A stretch of DNA of 64,000 nt, taken from assembly GCF_000524195.1 (NCBI RefSeq), contig NW_020170481.1:29499-93498 (forward strand). Reading direction: 5' to 3'. Below, one piece after another: positions 24,738 through 37,826 of this stretch. The DNA comes from Echinococcus granulosus (taxonomy: Eukaryota > Platyhelminthes > Cestoda > Cyclophyllidea > Taeniidae). Position numbers and translations under genes: made by a program. The notes under the pieces were generated by a model. That model was not told where the DNA came from. It made no database searches and saw nothing but the letters and a program-made list of their open reading frames with translations. Positions within the stretch are counted from its first letter, which is position 1. Every line of letters begins with the position of its first letter.

Positions 24738-27700
24738 ATGGCCGACGAAAGCGGCGACGAAATATTTGCCAGTGCTGACGAGGGCTCAGATAATGAATCT
24801 ACTTTAATGAAGTCAAATTATGTGGTAATTCAAATAATGACAGGCTTAAAATTTGACCGAATCATATGAAATTGAAATGATTAATTTGTCTTTAGAAACC
24901 GTCAGGTGGTGATGAAGATCTTGTCACTTCTCTTATCGATGTTGGCCCGACAAAAAACACGAATTTGACTAAAGACAATAAGCAAGTTAATGTTGAGGAT
25001 AAGTGGGATTTTTGGTACGAGGATTCAACTCCGATAGTGGATACTCTCCCTCTCCAGAAGCCTATGGGTGTTTCTCCTCAAAAGGACATTGATATTGATG
25101 CCTGCAAGTTTTCTTTATCCTCCGATCCCTGGGATGTCAACCGGGACGAAACTCTGCAACACCACACTGAAGTTTCTGCCTCTGTTGATGTCAATCAACC
25201 CCTTATCGACCTAGATGAAAAACCCGAAAGCAGAGTGGCAGACCTGAGTGAATTCATTCAGACTGAAAGGATGCATTCCAAGGACGATGACTTGGATGCG
25301 ACTAAGATTGTGCCGTCTGTGGAAAATACCGAAGCCTTAACTTTGAGAGACGATCCGCAGGCAAGTTCCCGAACGCTAAACGCTGAGAACCCAACTGGGT
25401 TAACTGAATTTTTTTCGAATGAGTTCAAAACGGCCGACTCGATTGAGAGCAAACGTTTGGAAATGATTGAAGACCCAGGACTTGCCAACGAGGTAGACTC
25501 GTGGGACTTAGATGATCCATGGGCAAGTTCGCAAACACCAAACACTGAAGCTAGCTCAACTGAGATTGATGAAGCTGTGTCTACTAATGATGAAAGTCAA
25601 AATAGTGTTAGTGCAACGAAATCGAAAAAGTTTGCGAACTCGGACCCTGCTAAGGAGACAGACTGGTGGGATAGATCATGGGATGGCCCACGGGCAACTT
25701 CGTCAGCATTGGAACCTAAAACTCGTCCCATGATGACTACAGAATCCCAAGATCAGGATAAACTCATCTGCACGGAAGCGGTGCAAATTAAAGATACAGA
25801 TTTGAAATTAAACGAGGCGCAGGAAGCATGGGATTCGATAGACGATCCATGGACCAGTTTGCAGTCAAAAAATGTGGAAGATCCTCTAGTCATCAATTCT
25901 GAAACTGTCCCCGCCCAAACCACTCAACAGGAAAAACTCATTTCTACAGGGGAGGTGCAAAAAAATATTTCAATTCCACTGTCTGATGAAAAAGTGGATG
26001 CCTGGGATCTGGAGGACGACCCTTGGTCAAGTTCAGGGACAGTAAAGCCAAGTACTTATTTGGCTTCAGATACCGTGAAAATCAGCGATAGCGTTCCCAT
26101 ACCCAAGGCCAAGAAAGATGATTTGAATATGGAAGTGGAGGAGGATTGGGACAGTATGGAAGACCTTCAGATAAAAAGTCCAGCCGTGATTACGTCACAG
26201 GAGTTGACTTCCGCTGCCACAGCACTGGTCAAGTCAGTGGGTGGTGGACTGGCAAGTTTTGTGGGAAGCTTTAAGCTTTCCAACCTCTCTTCCACGTTGG
26301 CGGCTTTCGAGGAGAAGACGCTGCCGAAACCAGTAGAGTGCGAGCAGCAGCAAAAACCTCCACAGTCGGAAGCTTTGGGATCCCGCAGCGATGATGGCGA
26401 TGGTGGTACCGCTGCTGATGGTGACGAAGCCAGCGGTGGTTGGGGCGCTTGGGATTTAGGCTCCTTGGCCAAATCCCTCACTTCGGCTGTCGAGAATACA
26501 GTGAGTCTGGAAGTTGTTTTTTATAAAATCATTTTTGTCTAATTTCCGATAGAGTATGTAAGTAGAACAACCGACGCTTCACTTAGGTATCAACTTACTT
26601 GGTTGTTTGGGTTTTTTAAACCACGTTATGAAGTCTAATGATGATCTCCATTGAAAAGGCGATGGTGGCGTACACTGATCAGCGGTGGTATTGTAGTCCT
26701 ATGCATTGATGCTGATATCATGCCTCCTTAAGGTCGTCCACAAGCATGTAGGGCTATTCATTGTGCGGCTTTGAGGGGTTGCTTTAAAAAAACTTATGCG
26801 GTAAGCATATTTTAAAGTAGTTTGATCTCCAAGCTGCTTTATCTACCTCATTTTGATTTCTCGAAAGCACCCACCAATTACAAATTTTATTAATTCGATG
26901 TGGCTATTTCCAATGTATGGCATAAATTACATTTTCAAATATTACAAGCATTCTGCCTTCTTGTCTTAGTTTTTGGTTTCTTTACTTGCCCATGACAGTT
27001 TTTTTGTGATCTCTTGATAAAAGCAGATGGGTAGATTTATGCTGGCACCGCATCAGCCTGACGTGGCGCTTCTTTAGGTAAAATCCTCGCTTCGTGTAGC
27101 TCTAGTGCCAGTATCAACGCAATTTATGGAAATTCACACCTATTATATGTGTCATTGGTGAGCGTTTTGATTGACCATTGGCTCAGTTCTCCTATCCAAA
27201 ACGACAGTTTTGACAAATCTGACGCTTTTTTGTGCTACTGGTATGCTACACCCACAAAGGCTGTTTTTTTTTTCTAATTCTGGGATTGACACAGTCCCTT
27301 TTTGGCACGCTTTATTTACCCTCCTCCTGCCGACAATACCCATAATTGACTAACTTAAATACAAATGCCAAATGGTAAACTGATACCTCACTCCAGGAGC
27401 CATATAATCACATTTACCCAACTTTTCAGTTAACAAAACGCTTAGGCCTTGTGCTAGTTGTGTGGGGCTGTGCGGTTACATTGATTGTCAGTTGGTTGGC
27501 TGGTTAATTTGTAGGGTCTGCAAATCATACACGGTGGTGTGGATGTGCTAGAACAGATCGGGCGGAAGACCTTCACCGCTTTGAAGGAGAACGATCCAGG
27601 ACTGGTCTACACAAAGAGCTTCCTTCGACCCGCTGGCAACAGTCAAGTCTCAAAGCTGTCTCAAGTAATCTGTCCAGAGTTGTTTCTGGTTTCTCCCGAT

Positions 27701-30700
27701 TATTCTACAATTTGAATCAGTACTACTTTCTTCTAGTTGCAAAAAAGGTTTTAATGTGCAACATTCAATTCGTGTATCGAATTCAAGATATCGAAGTTCC
27801 ACGACTCGAGAAGTGTATTTTCAGAAGAAACACGGAATTCGAGCAAAATCTTTTACGCTTTTATGAGACCTGTGTGTTTTAAGCCCCTTCAGGATTATTT
27901 TGTCCTCAGGTCTTGTAACGTTCAAGTTACAGTGTGAGAGAATTCGCTTTTCTGCTGCCTTATGACATGGCAAATACACTCTTGTTTTATAATTAAAATG
28001 CTAATTTGAACTATCCCTAGATAAATTGCGGGCCTTTTTGCAGATTTGTGAGCTCTACTGGAGGGTTTTTTTGCCTTTTCTTTTAAAGACATCATTGGTG
28101 GATTCCCCACTTTTCTAAAAGGGCCCACAGTGCAGGCTTAAAGTGATTTTGGCATTATTTCTTGTATATTCTTGATGAATGATGTGAACACATCTAGCTT
28201 CAGTGAACGTTAAGCGACATTAAACGGTTTTTTGGTCACTTATAGCTTGGGGTAGCTTTAGAATTTAGCAGGGAAAATGCTTCCGTATCCCAACTCATCA
28301 CCACTGTGATTAATGAGACTCTTCCGTAATGGTATTTTGGACGCATGCCAAATCTCAGTTGCTTCTAGATTGATGCACTTTTTACGGGGTTCTATGTGTT
28401 CATGTGTTTTGTCCTTTTTGCGTGAGAAATTGTGGTGTTGCTTGAACCATATTTACTTTGACCTATTAGTTTTTCGGAGGTTCATTTGTTACACCTCCCT
28501 CTCCTATATTTGTAAACACATTTTAGTGTGTTAAGTGCAAATAGTTCCTTTATTCTGCGAAAAACGATAGTTTAGGTGGATTTTTTACCACTGAGAATCA
28601 TTTTAAGCCCGGTACGATTTTAGTAAACCATAGCGTTAAAATTTGGGTTGATAATCCAATCATTCAAGCGCGCCGTAAAGGCTGGTTTGTAGTTTCTCCT
28701 GCAGAACATCAGTAGTTAATGCTCCTGCTTCACTATGACAAGTATTCTGGTAACTAAAAAGAGAAGTCAAGTTTTCTCTATCACTCTCCAGGTGCTACGC
28801 GAAGCCAGCGACCAACACACTGCACAGCTTTCTGACGAACCTCTCTCCAGCCAATCGGAGGCGCGTCGTGGTGACCTAGCCTCTCAGCTGGAATCACGCC
28901 TCGCCCTGGTGCACATGGAGGCACTGAAATTGCTCAGTTCCCGTGCTTCCGCACGCCTTGGCATGAAGTTGGCACAACTGGAAGGTCCCCACAACAACGA
29001 TGACGAGGAGCATCATCACAGTGTTCGCAGTCTCACCGCAGAAGGTGGTGTCCTAGAGCGCATCTGGCAGACACTTCAGTTGAAGGATCAAGAGGAGAAG
29101 GAAGACGTGACGGAAGAAGAGGCCTCTGTTTCCGCAACTACTCTTGTTGGAGCGGTGACGGCGTTGGAGGCGGTGGCTCCCGGAAATGCGCTCTTGAAGG
29201 TCTTACCAGCACTTGGTCTGTTGTCTTACCCCTTTGAACGTCAGTTTATTGTTGCTATTTTCTGTGGTTCAGACCTGCGAGGAGGTGCAGCAGAAGTGCA
29301 AGCATTTGGAGTCTGATGTACCAATGAAGGTAAGTAGCTGGTATGAATTCGGGCTGTTGAATTCATGAAGAGTTTCTATCATTAAATCGGAGTAACTCAG
29401 AAGCGTAAATTACTGTAAAACAAAGTTACTCTACTGTTTACATCTAGTTGGAAAGTTTTAAAAGAAGGTAATAGACACTTTGTAATACTTCATTCGACTA
29501 GTTACTCCATGTTTAGGATTAAAAACTAGTTTTTTGTTGCATCTGTTTACCCCCTTCCAATTTGTGCCTTTGTTAGGAGATCTTTTATCAAGCTGTTGAG
29601 GCGTTGGCAGACCTGACATCGGCCATTCTCGCCTACCTACACAAACTGGCCGAGTGTCTGCTCCTCCTTGGTCACAACCGTGAGCTATTCAACACTAGCT
29701 TCCTCGATGTGGCCGAAAAAGTCGCCAGGTCTGTCTCCCTCTCTTAGCACTCTAGCATTATTAACTAATAGCGGCACGAATTCGGCAGTTTTCTGTTGGT
29801 TTGTCCTTTTCATTATTAGTACACTCGATCATACTTGGAGTTGGGGATTTACACAAATCAACTTTGTGATAGCAGTCCTTATTTGATCATCGTCTTTTGC
29901 GTCTTTGAATGCACTTAAATACTTTTTTAAGGGTCTTCTGGTTTTAAAAGCTTCGAATGATACCTACTTAGTGAATGTACTATTACAAAAGTTTTAATGA
30001 GCGGAATATTGAGGCATCTTACGCAACGGTACTTTACTAGTTGAGGCCATTAACAATGGAGCTAGAATGATGCCGACTTGCACACCTTGGAAAAACAGAA
30101 GAAGTCATGCTCTGCTTATTTGGGAGCGGGAATTTTGCCAGATGTACTGTTGCATTAGTCTGAGAGGGGGGGAGGGCAGTTGCATTGAGTGGCAAAAATG
30201 GCACAGCAGACTCATTAAAGCGTTATTTCTCCTAATTCAGTATTCTCACTGCGGCAAAAAGGCAAAACGAGACCATCTGTTCGGTATACGTTGGGCATTT
30301 GAAGGCGGTAAGTCTGGTCTATGTGATTAAATCAGCTTCCATTTAAATTAGAAGAAATCCTAGTTTACCAAGACTTAGTAAATTGATTTGACTTTATGCA
30401 AATAAAAGGCCTAATGTCAAGCCACGAGGCTTCCAGTAGGGCTTGGGGCTACTGGCACGTCTCGGGTGCCAGATCACCTGGCGTAAGTACAATGGCAAAG
30501 TACCTAGGTGGCCTCTTTACCAATCACGTGAGTTGGACGGACAACCAGCGCACTACACAGTCCTCCTCCTCTTTTGAGCCTCGTCCTCGATTCCTCCCTT
30601 GGTCAACCTCCACAACATACTCGGTGGTGCTGGAAAAAATCCCACTAGCCGACCCTTCCCAGTCATCGGATTTTCATGCAATTGAGGAGACACTTGACTA

Positions 30701-32226
30701 TAACGAAACTGATCCCTCTCGACAACCCCGTTGAATCTAGGATTTTGTTCTGTATGGGAACTGCATCGGTGGACAGGGGAATACGCTAGCCATCACGCGC
30801 GTCCATAGCTAGAAACACTGGCCTAAAGGCAGAATCATGTAACAAAGAGCGGAGTTGATCATAGTTCCATAGGGTTAGGGGTTCCCTTTTTTCTCATTTC
30901 AGAGCTACCTAGCCATATATATCTGAGTGGAGGAGGTATCACCTGTTCACATATTTGACAGCTTCATACAGGTACAGCAGGCAGTTTCGTGATAAAACTT
31001 TTCCAGATGGTTTATGGCTAGCGTTGCTTCAGCTGTTAATAGCTTTCATTTGGACCAAGGCTCTAGGGTAGTTGCCAAAGGTAGACGTCACTGGTTCTCT
31101 CATTCCGCCCCGCTAAGATTTATCATCCAGCGGGAGAAATTAGGATAGAGGCCCTTTAAATTCGGGTTTGCTTTCCGCTGCCACTAGTGTAGCCCCTCGA
31201 GACTCCCCTGAAGCTCGGGCAGGGCTACTGGCACGGCTAGGAGGCCTGCCTGTTGGCGCAGTTCCCCAAAACAAACAAGTTATCACTATGCGACTTGTAG
31301 CTATTCAAGCGGATGTACGCGCCTTTGTGTGTCGGGTGGCGTTATGACTTGCGGTGTTCCTCTTTGATTGCATCATAATGTCACGTTGACAGTTGCCCTT
31401 CTTGGCAAAATTACAAGGAAAGTCATTTCGGTTACAAGCTAGTAGTGATTGTATGATCAAGTTTACGAAGTACTGTCAAAAAAGTGGACTTTCCGGCCAC
31501 TAATTTGTGGGAATGTGACTGTTAATTTTTTGGGCCACCATTTACTGCAGGAAACTTGTACACGTAATAATGGTGCCTGGTCGTGTTTTTCTCAGCACGA
31601 TCATTTCCAACGGAACGGTAAATCTCTTCAGCACGAAGTATGAAATGTGGCCATTGGCTAGGGTTAAAATTACTTCCTTCCATTGTTTTATCCGTGTCGG
31701 GTTTGGGTCCCAGTCAGTGGTTTTGACGCCTTATGGGGACCATTCCTTTGTCCAACAGATTGGGATGTCTTGCCTCGGAGAGAGGCTTTGCTTCGTCAAC
31801 GATGCCGGTTAGACTATGGTGAAATCAGCATAAAGCCAATGAGCTGGTTCAAGTGAGATCTAAATGATGAAGTAGGTGGGCAGCGATAAGGTTTGCAAAC
31901 ACTTCTTTTATTTCGGCTTCACTTGAAAAACACATACATGCCCTAATACGTATATCGACTACCAAGTGAGTTATTTTCGCATTGTCTAGGCGGCCTCAAG
32001 CAACAGCACAGAGGAAGGGGTGGAGGAAGCATTAACGACGAGTCGTCGGCTAGTGGCAAACCTCTTTTTGGAGACAGGAATGGCAAACAGCTACTTAGAT
32101 GATGCAGCCGCCAATCATCTTGTACCAGTCCTCCAAGTAGCTTGTCTGGACGTCTTCCTCCCGGAGTCTACATTGACACCAGCATCGTGTCATCCACCGA
32201 TGTCCATGAAGGCCAAACAGCGTTGA
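24738..32226 (+). CDS. FAM114A: FAM114A (NOXP20) family protein
   Basis: FAM114A proteins are peripheral Golgi or trafficking-associated factors of uncertain function. Exons seen are 24738-24824, 24896-26500, 27515-27664, 28792-29199, 29273-29329, 29577-29728 and 31990-32226. Family landmarks are GGWGAWDLGSLAKSL (the WGxWG..LLS segment), GGVDVLEQIGRKTFTALKEN, then VLREASDQ, YQAVEALADLTSAILAYLHK, and the C-terminal LVANLFLETGMANSYLDDAA. The 535-codon second exon is very acidic and carries a repeated WDxxDDPW unit, with DPW near residues 106, 236, 346 and 404. Exon 6 ends in phase 2 but the last exon starts in phase 0, and about 20 family residues are missing, so a small exon between 29729 and 31989 was not found; a TRIM copy occupies that intron. 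The 29199 donor (GTCTTA) is weak. The start ATG directly follows an AG acceptor. Confidence 0.85.
30436..31286 (-). mobile_element. TRIM retrotransposon copy D
   Basis: Two LTRs in direct orientation, both shortened: the left one (about 30436-30557) lacks its first 40 or so bases, and the right one (31188 to about 31286) has an internal deletion. They flank about 630 bp of internal sequence. A pyrimidine tract (30561-30575, polypurine on the minus strand) follows the left LTR. At the other end TTTGCTTTCCGCTGCCACTA before the right LTR is the complement of the primer-binding site. Internal landmarks are GCTTCAGCTGTTAATAGCTT and GGGTAGTTGCC. It lies inside the last FAM114A intron. Confidence 0.8.
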
Positions 32227-33041
32227 CGTCGTGGGTGATTTTGACGCAACAGTGGAGACCGAACTGTCTTTCCACCTGGCATTTCTTCTTCGCATCTCCT
32301 CTCTCTTATCAAGCCTTCTTGGAGGTATCGTCTGCCTGTCAGTGCATGGTTAGGTGCTTGTATGGCTTGAAGAGGTAGTCGAATTTCTTTGAACGATCGT
32401 CTTGAATATAAATACCACAATTGCCAAGCTGTGTTATCTTTTTCTAACCTATGGCCATTTTGGAAGTAAAGGTCAGTGACGTCATTGGTTTTTTTTGTCG
32501 AAGGACTCACCTACAGTCGTAAGGTTCATCTTGGAGACCGAATTGGTCAACCTGTCTGCTTGGCCACTATTTCGCAGGGCATTACAAAACAGTAATAGAT
32601 AAACGATAATTTTTTATTTCGCTACATATCCCGTTCTACACAGCACTGCGTGAAGAATTGGCTAAATTTGTTCCACTGGAGGTATTTTGGTGCCTCAAAT
32701 ACACTACCAAATGACCAGCAGTGCAAATTGGAGGGGCCACCCCCAAGGGTGGTCTTTTGACTCCGCGTGGTAGTGCCGGTTTGGCTGGTTTTAGCCATTT
32801 GAAGTCGCGGGGCCCGAATCACGTCGCTGATCCAAGTGTCTTCAGTCCTTTCGGACATTTCATTCCGTTCCTAAACCGGTAAAATTGCAATGCTTTGTCC
32901 AAACAGAGAATCCGGGGAAAAGAGTCAAATTTACTTAAAATACCAGTACCAAATACAGTGACATATCCGAATGTGCCAGACAACACGTGAAAGCAAATGA
33001 AAACACAGTTGTTTGTACAAAAAAATGCTTGAAAGGAAAGT
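32227..33041. other. Convergent 3' flanks of FAM114A and BRAP
   Basis: Must hold the 3' UTRs of the two convergent genes. Minus-strand open frames at 32095-32510 are shadows or non-coding. A small inverted repeat with arms CCACCC and GGGTGG lies at about 32737-32754. Confidence 0.4.
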
Positions 33042-36000
33042 CTATCGATTCTTCTTGCGTCGTCGTCGTTGTGTCGACTCCGTCACTGTTAACGCACTCT
33101 CAGCCAATTCTCCAGAGGTGATCTGTAAGTACAAAGCAGAGGCCAACAATTTCAATTCAGTGCATCTGAACAAAGGCGGCGAGGGATAAAATTACTACAC
33201 TGAAGGCCTACGCAGGTTCAACTACACAAATTGCTTATTCCTCACGGCAACGTGGATTCGCGTCCCTGCCCATGGCCTTCAAGCCCTTCTTTTCTCCAAT
33301 AAGCAAATCTTTTATTAGTGGTTTCCATTATTGTGCCTTCAGAGGTGACGAAAAAAGCGGTACATTGCTGATAATAATAGGTGCATCCAATCTAGATGAA
33401 AAATAGTTCTTATCTCATTTCTTTGATTAATCATGCCCTCAAACAGGCGCACAGTTTCGCCTCAATAAAAACTACTTTACTTTTTAAGAAATCAGATGGT
33501 CGATTCAAAAGTAGGCTATAAGGGAAAAACCAAATATTTGTGGATAAAATTTGAGTGAAAATTGAAATGAAATATTATCCCGAACGCAGCAAAATAAAGG
33601 GCCAAAGAAACGCACGTAAGGAGTTAAAAAAGCATTTGGTGCGGTGATTGTCATTTATAAGTAAAAAAGACATCTAAGGCAGAAAAAAACTTCAATCTAC
33701 CGCGTTTGAGGAATTGTTAATTGTGCATCTCATGTCAGAAGAGTCATCCCAATCAACACTGCCCAACAAACACAAACGCTGTGCAAGAAAGAGCTAAATT
33801 TGGACACTGGACCACTGAATTCACCAAACTTTTCGTCAACCGCTAAAATCAACTGGAAATTGTCTTCCATACTAAACCTCTTTGGTGCGCCACAAAGTAA
33901 TACCTTCCAGCCTCCGGATTTTTTTTCACAGCCAAAACTAAGTAAACATGTGAATGAGAAAATGATTTCACCCCTAAGAACTTCAACCGGAAATGAAAAA
34001 AGACACACATCGTTGGCAGCAGAGGCCTCAGCGATTTTGTCTCGCAGTTCGAGGTTCAGCAACACCTCCCGCATCTCCTCCTGGGTGCGCGCCAGCTCCG
34101 CCTCCGCTCGCTTGGCGCGCTCCTGCCATGCGGCCTGACTGGAGGTGAGGCCCGCAATCAGTGCCTTCTCCTCCGACAGCTCCGCCTGCATCCGTTGCAC
34201 TGACGCAGTGCTCTACGACGTGGCACAAGTTCAAAAAAGGTGTATTACAAACTGGTTTTATGATGACCTGCTTAGGTTGGCTAAACTATCCTGCCCGTAA
34301 TCACCTAACCGTTGAGACACTGAAACCTCGTCCTTTGGTGAAGTGGAACCGCGGAATGAACAGCAGAAAGTGACATAAATCGATCAAATAGATATTTCAG
34401 GAGAGCCGTGGGAAACATCACAAAGAGATTCGCCAAAATAATTTAACTAGACACTGGAATTCAGAGACAAAAGGAAGGCAACGGCTATACAATTGCTAAC
34501 CACGTAGGGCAAGCTTGAAGACTATACTGTAAAAGGCAATAGGCTTCAATATGAGTAGTTTCGAGGACAATCAGATTAACTAGCGCTTTTTGCCTCCCAA
34601 AGGCTACTAAAACCAACGAGGCATATGGTGACATTCAATCAAGTAGACTTTTAGGGACTCATACTCTGCAGTCAAGAGTACCCTCAGGAATGGCAGCAGA
34701 TCAAGTGCTCCACACTTACTGGTAGACGTCAGAACAGTAACCTTGTAGTTGGGAACCCCACCATTCGAAATGATTTACTAAAACCTAGGATCCTGAAGCC
34801 CTCTAAATGCATACAACTTCTATAATCTGCATTTCGTTTTGTAGATCCAAATAAAATATAGCCAGTCCTTCCAGGTAAATCCCACACCTATTCACGCAGG
34901 GACATCGGAACATGGGCAGCAGACTAAGAATGTTGAACCAAAGTGAAGCAAAACTGTTTTGTGATGAAGCGAAATTCCATGTGTCAGTTTCTGAAATCAG
35001 TTATAATACATAAAACAAAAATCAGAGAGGAGAAATATAATAAAAGGTAAAAAAACAATTTTGAGGCAAAGACCACAATCCTAAACACTAAGCTACAGGC
35101 TCACCTGCGCGAGTTTATGTGCAATGAGATTCTTTTCCTTCATTACAGCCGCCAACTTTGTCTCCATCTCGGCAATACAGGTCTTAGAACTCTGGAGATC
35201 ATTCTCGATGGCGCAAATACGCGCTGCTGACTCGCTGGTTATAACTTCCAACTGAGACTCAAAGTATTGTCGCTGAGACTCCAGCTGGCTGACTAGAACT
35301 GCACTGAATTCCATACACAAGCCATCCGCTTTCTTGTCACCTGTCTCACCTCCCTCGCCCACCTGTGATGAAAAAGTTGATTTAGTTGTTCGAATTGACG
35401 GTTTTAGTGGCTAACCTGGACCAATTTGCCATCCTCATGATTGACAGCAATTCGATGAACGTAGGCATCGTCTGCGTAGTCCCAAACCATATTCTTACCC
35501 AGTTCCAAAGCAAATGTGTGGCCGGTTTTTTCGAAATGACGGTAAGCATGTTTATGACCATAGCGACCACAACCGAGATTACCGCAAATAAGGCATATCC
35601 ATAGGTTGTCTCTTAGGTCGCAATCAGCACACTGACTGTCCTCCTCCATTTCTGGTGATTGTACGTATCGGCATACTGGACACCTACCAAACAACAAAGA
35701 CAAAATATGACCATCCGGTCTGAAAGGGTGATATTAAAAAAAGGAGCCAAGGCGTACTCACACAGTATCCGTGGTTTTGGATATGCATTGATCGTGAAAG
35801 GAATGATTGCACAGAATTGTTGTAAGGATGCCAGCGACTGGCTCATCCTAAATTAGAGTAGTCATTCGAATGGCCCAACTTACCAACTTCTCGAGACATA
35901 CAGGGCACGAAGGCAATTCAACCAGACCTTTTAAGGGAAAAGAGGCACCACAGGAACCATTTGAAGTCGTAGTTATGGCTTCAACGTGTGATACATAGGC

Positions 36001-36460
36001 CATTTGACAGATATCGGGTTCAAGGCTGTTGTAAGAGCTGCCGTTAAATGTAGCATAAAATTCATCAGCGTCCACCTACATAGTGTTAAAGTGAAAAGGG
36101 AGAACGCACAGTGGATTTAAATTTGAGAAGAGCCATATAATGCCCAATGAGATGACATTTGACAATTTTTAACTCTGTAATGCCTTTACTATTCAACAAT
36201 CAGTAAACAAGATGACGAAACCTCATAGGAGCAATAAAATACAGAATATCCTTTGCAGTAATGCTACACGGGATACCCAATATACAAAGCATCTCAGAAG
36301 ATTGCCCCTTCTTTGAAGATGCTTTGGGAGACCTAAAGAAAGGTCGTGCAAGGAAAAGAAATAACTTTGTGAATATATGAACTATCCCTTCCGTCTGTTC
36401 ATTTAGTGGATTCCCAGAAAAAAATTTGATATCATCGGTCTTCTTCCATGCGTTTGGCAT
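33042..36460 (-). CDS. BRAP: BRCA1-associated protein-type E3 ligase
   Basis: BRAP (IMP, RNF52) is a Ras-responsive E3 ubiquitin ligase that restrains MAPK signalling. Exons in transcript order: 36460-36366, 36332-36209, 36172-36110, 36075-35884, 35847-35762, 35683-35416, 35362-35105, 34212-34009, 33122-33042; about 456 residues. Domain order matches the family. An RRM-like BRAP2 domain has [43 protein letters not shown] and [16 protein letters not shown] has [17 protein letters not shown] and CPVCRY. A UBP zinc finger has [38 protein letters not shown] and [13 protein letters not shown] coiled coil starts [15 protein letters not shown], and the basic tail is QRRRRKKNR, as in other members. 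Introns of 33, 36 and 36 nt occur. The boundary at 36209/36172 is the least certain. The first ATG follows an AG acceptor by 2 nt; the N-terminus is shorter than in human (592 aa). The RING lacks the usual Trp before its last CxxC. Confidence 0.92.
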
Positions 36461-37826
36461 GTCTAAATAATATAAGGAATATAAGCAGAGCAAACTTTTA
36501 ATTGTGGTTATAGTGTATAAGGAAAATTCTCTAAATCCAAGGTAGATGGCAGTGTTAGTATCGGAGGTACTAGAGTTTGGGACTATCAAGTCATCCAAGA
36601 ACGAAGAAGCTATAAAACTAAAAAATAAAAGCAACTTATACCAGAATAATAAAGGCTTTCACGGAGTTTTGGGGTCTTTTCATTAAACAAAATTATTACT
36701 GTGTTGCGACCATCTGACCCCATCAAGACCAAACATACCCAAATTTAACGGCCTGCAAAAGTGGCCAATGAGCTCATGGCAGCACGACCTTATGCAGTTA
36801 TAAATGTGTTTAGAAAATTAAGCTTGTTTATCAAAAAATGTAAAGAGCGTCACCCAAAAATACTTTTAACATTATTTAAATTTTGTTAAACAATTCTTTC
36901 CCAATTTAAAATTTTTAAAACTGGATATTAATTGTTTTCTCCCGTATTTGACCCATAAACCTACAGTATTTCTTTGAATATAGCGACAAACAGATCGAAC
37001 ATCCCACTTTTTACCGGAGCTTTACATAAAACCCCTTTGTATATTTACAATCGGATTACTGCTCAAATGCAGTCCACTTCCCGACTTTGCCAATGCAACA
37101 CAATCTCCTAAATTGATACACCCCTGCAAATTTACCAGAACTTGTTTACTTATTAAAAGTATACGAATTTTGCACTTGCCGGAAGTACACAACTATGCTC
37201 TTAAGGAAACACTCTCACAGCGAACCATGAATTGAAAGTGCACTCCTATGCGGCCACGAGACCCGCTTTGAAAGAATAATCGGCCATTGGACAGTGGCCA
37301 CGCCCACCTAACCAAAAAAAAAACACTCTCTAATGTCGGTAGACAGTGAATACTTCCATGGGTTATAACACGCGGCCACACCACGACCCCGCCACCACGA
37401 GACACTTCCATGAGCAGCTTTGGCAGTGGTGCAAACTCTAAATAACCAAATCTACCTAAAGAAGGTATTTATAAAGCTGGCAACTTGCAACCACCCGCCA
37501 AAACAGTAAAAATGATTGACTTGAACTCCAACAGACCATTACAGGAGTTATGTGCCAGAATCAACAATATGATTTAAAATTGGCCTTATTAACAAACTAC
37601 GTCTCTACAACACACGACTAATGCGTCTTAAAAAATTGAGACAATTTTATCGTTGGCGCTCAGAAACTGCAGTGAAGACGAAAAGTAAAGGAGTAAGTTA
37701 CTTGAGCACATGAAAAAAAAAACAATAAAAATGAAGTCCACACATTCATTTTATAATTTACATCAAATAAATATAAGAAGAAATCCACCAGCTATATACA
37801 AGGGAGTGGGAGTATGAAGGAGGCAC
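36461..37826. other. Intergenic between BRAP and the low-complexity gene
   Basis: AT-rich, with no further exon supported. The frame upstream of the BRAP ATG stays open to 36634 (region encoding SSFLDDLIVPNSSTSDTN) but has no convincing donor into the first exon, so it could be an alternative N-terminus or chance. Confidence 0.4.

Noticed and set aside
36333..36365. Eleven extra BRAP residues ([11 protein letters not shown])
   Set aside because: Pyrimidine-rich, bounded by GT and AG, and absent from the family alignment, so taken as a 33-nt intron rather than coding.
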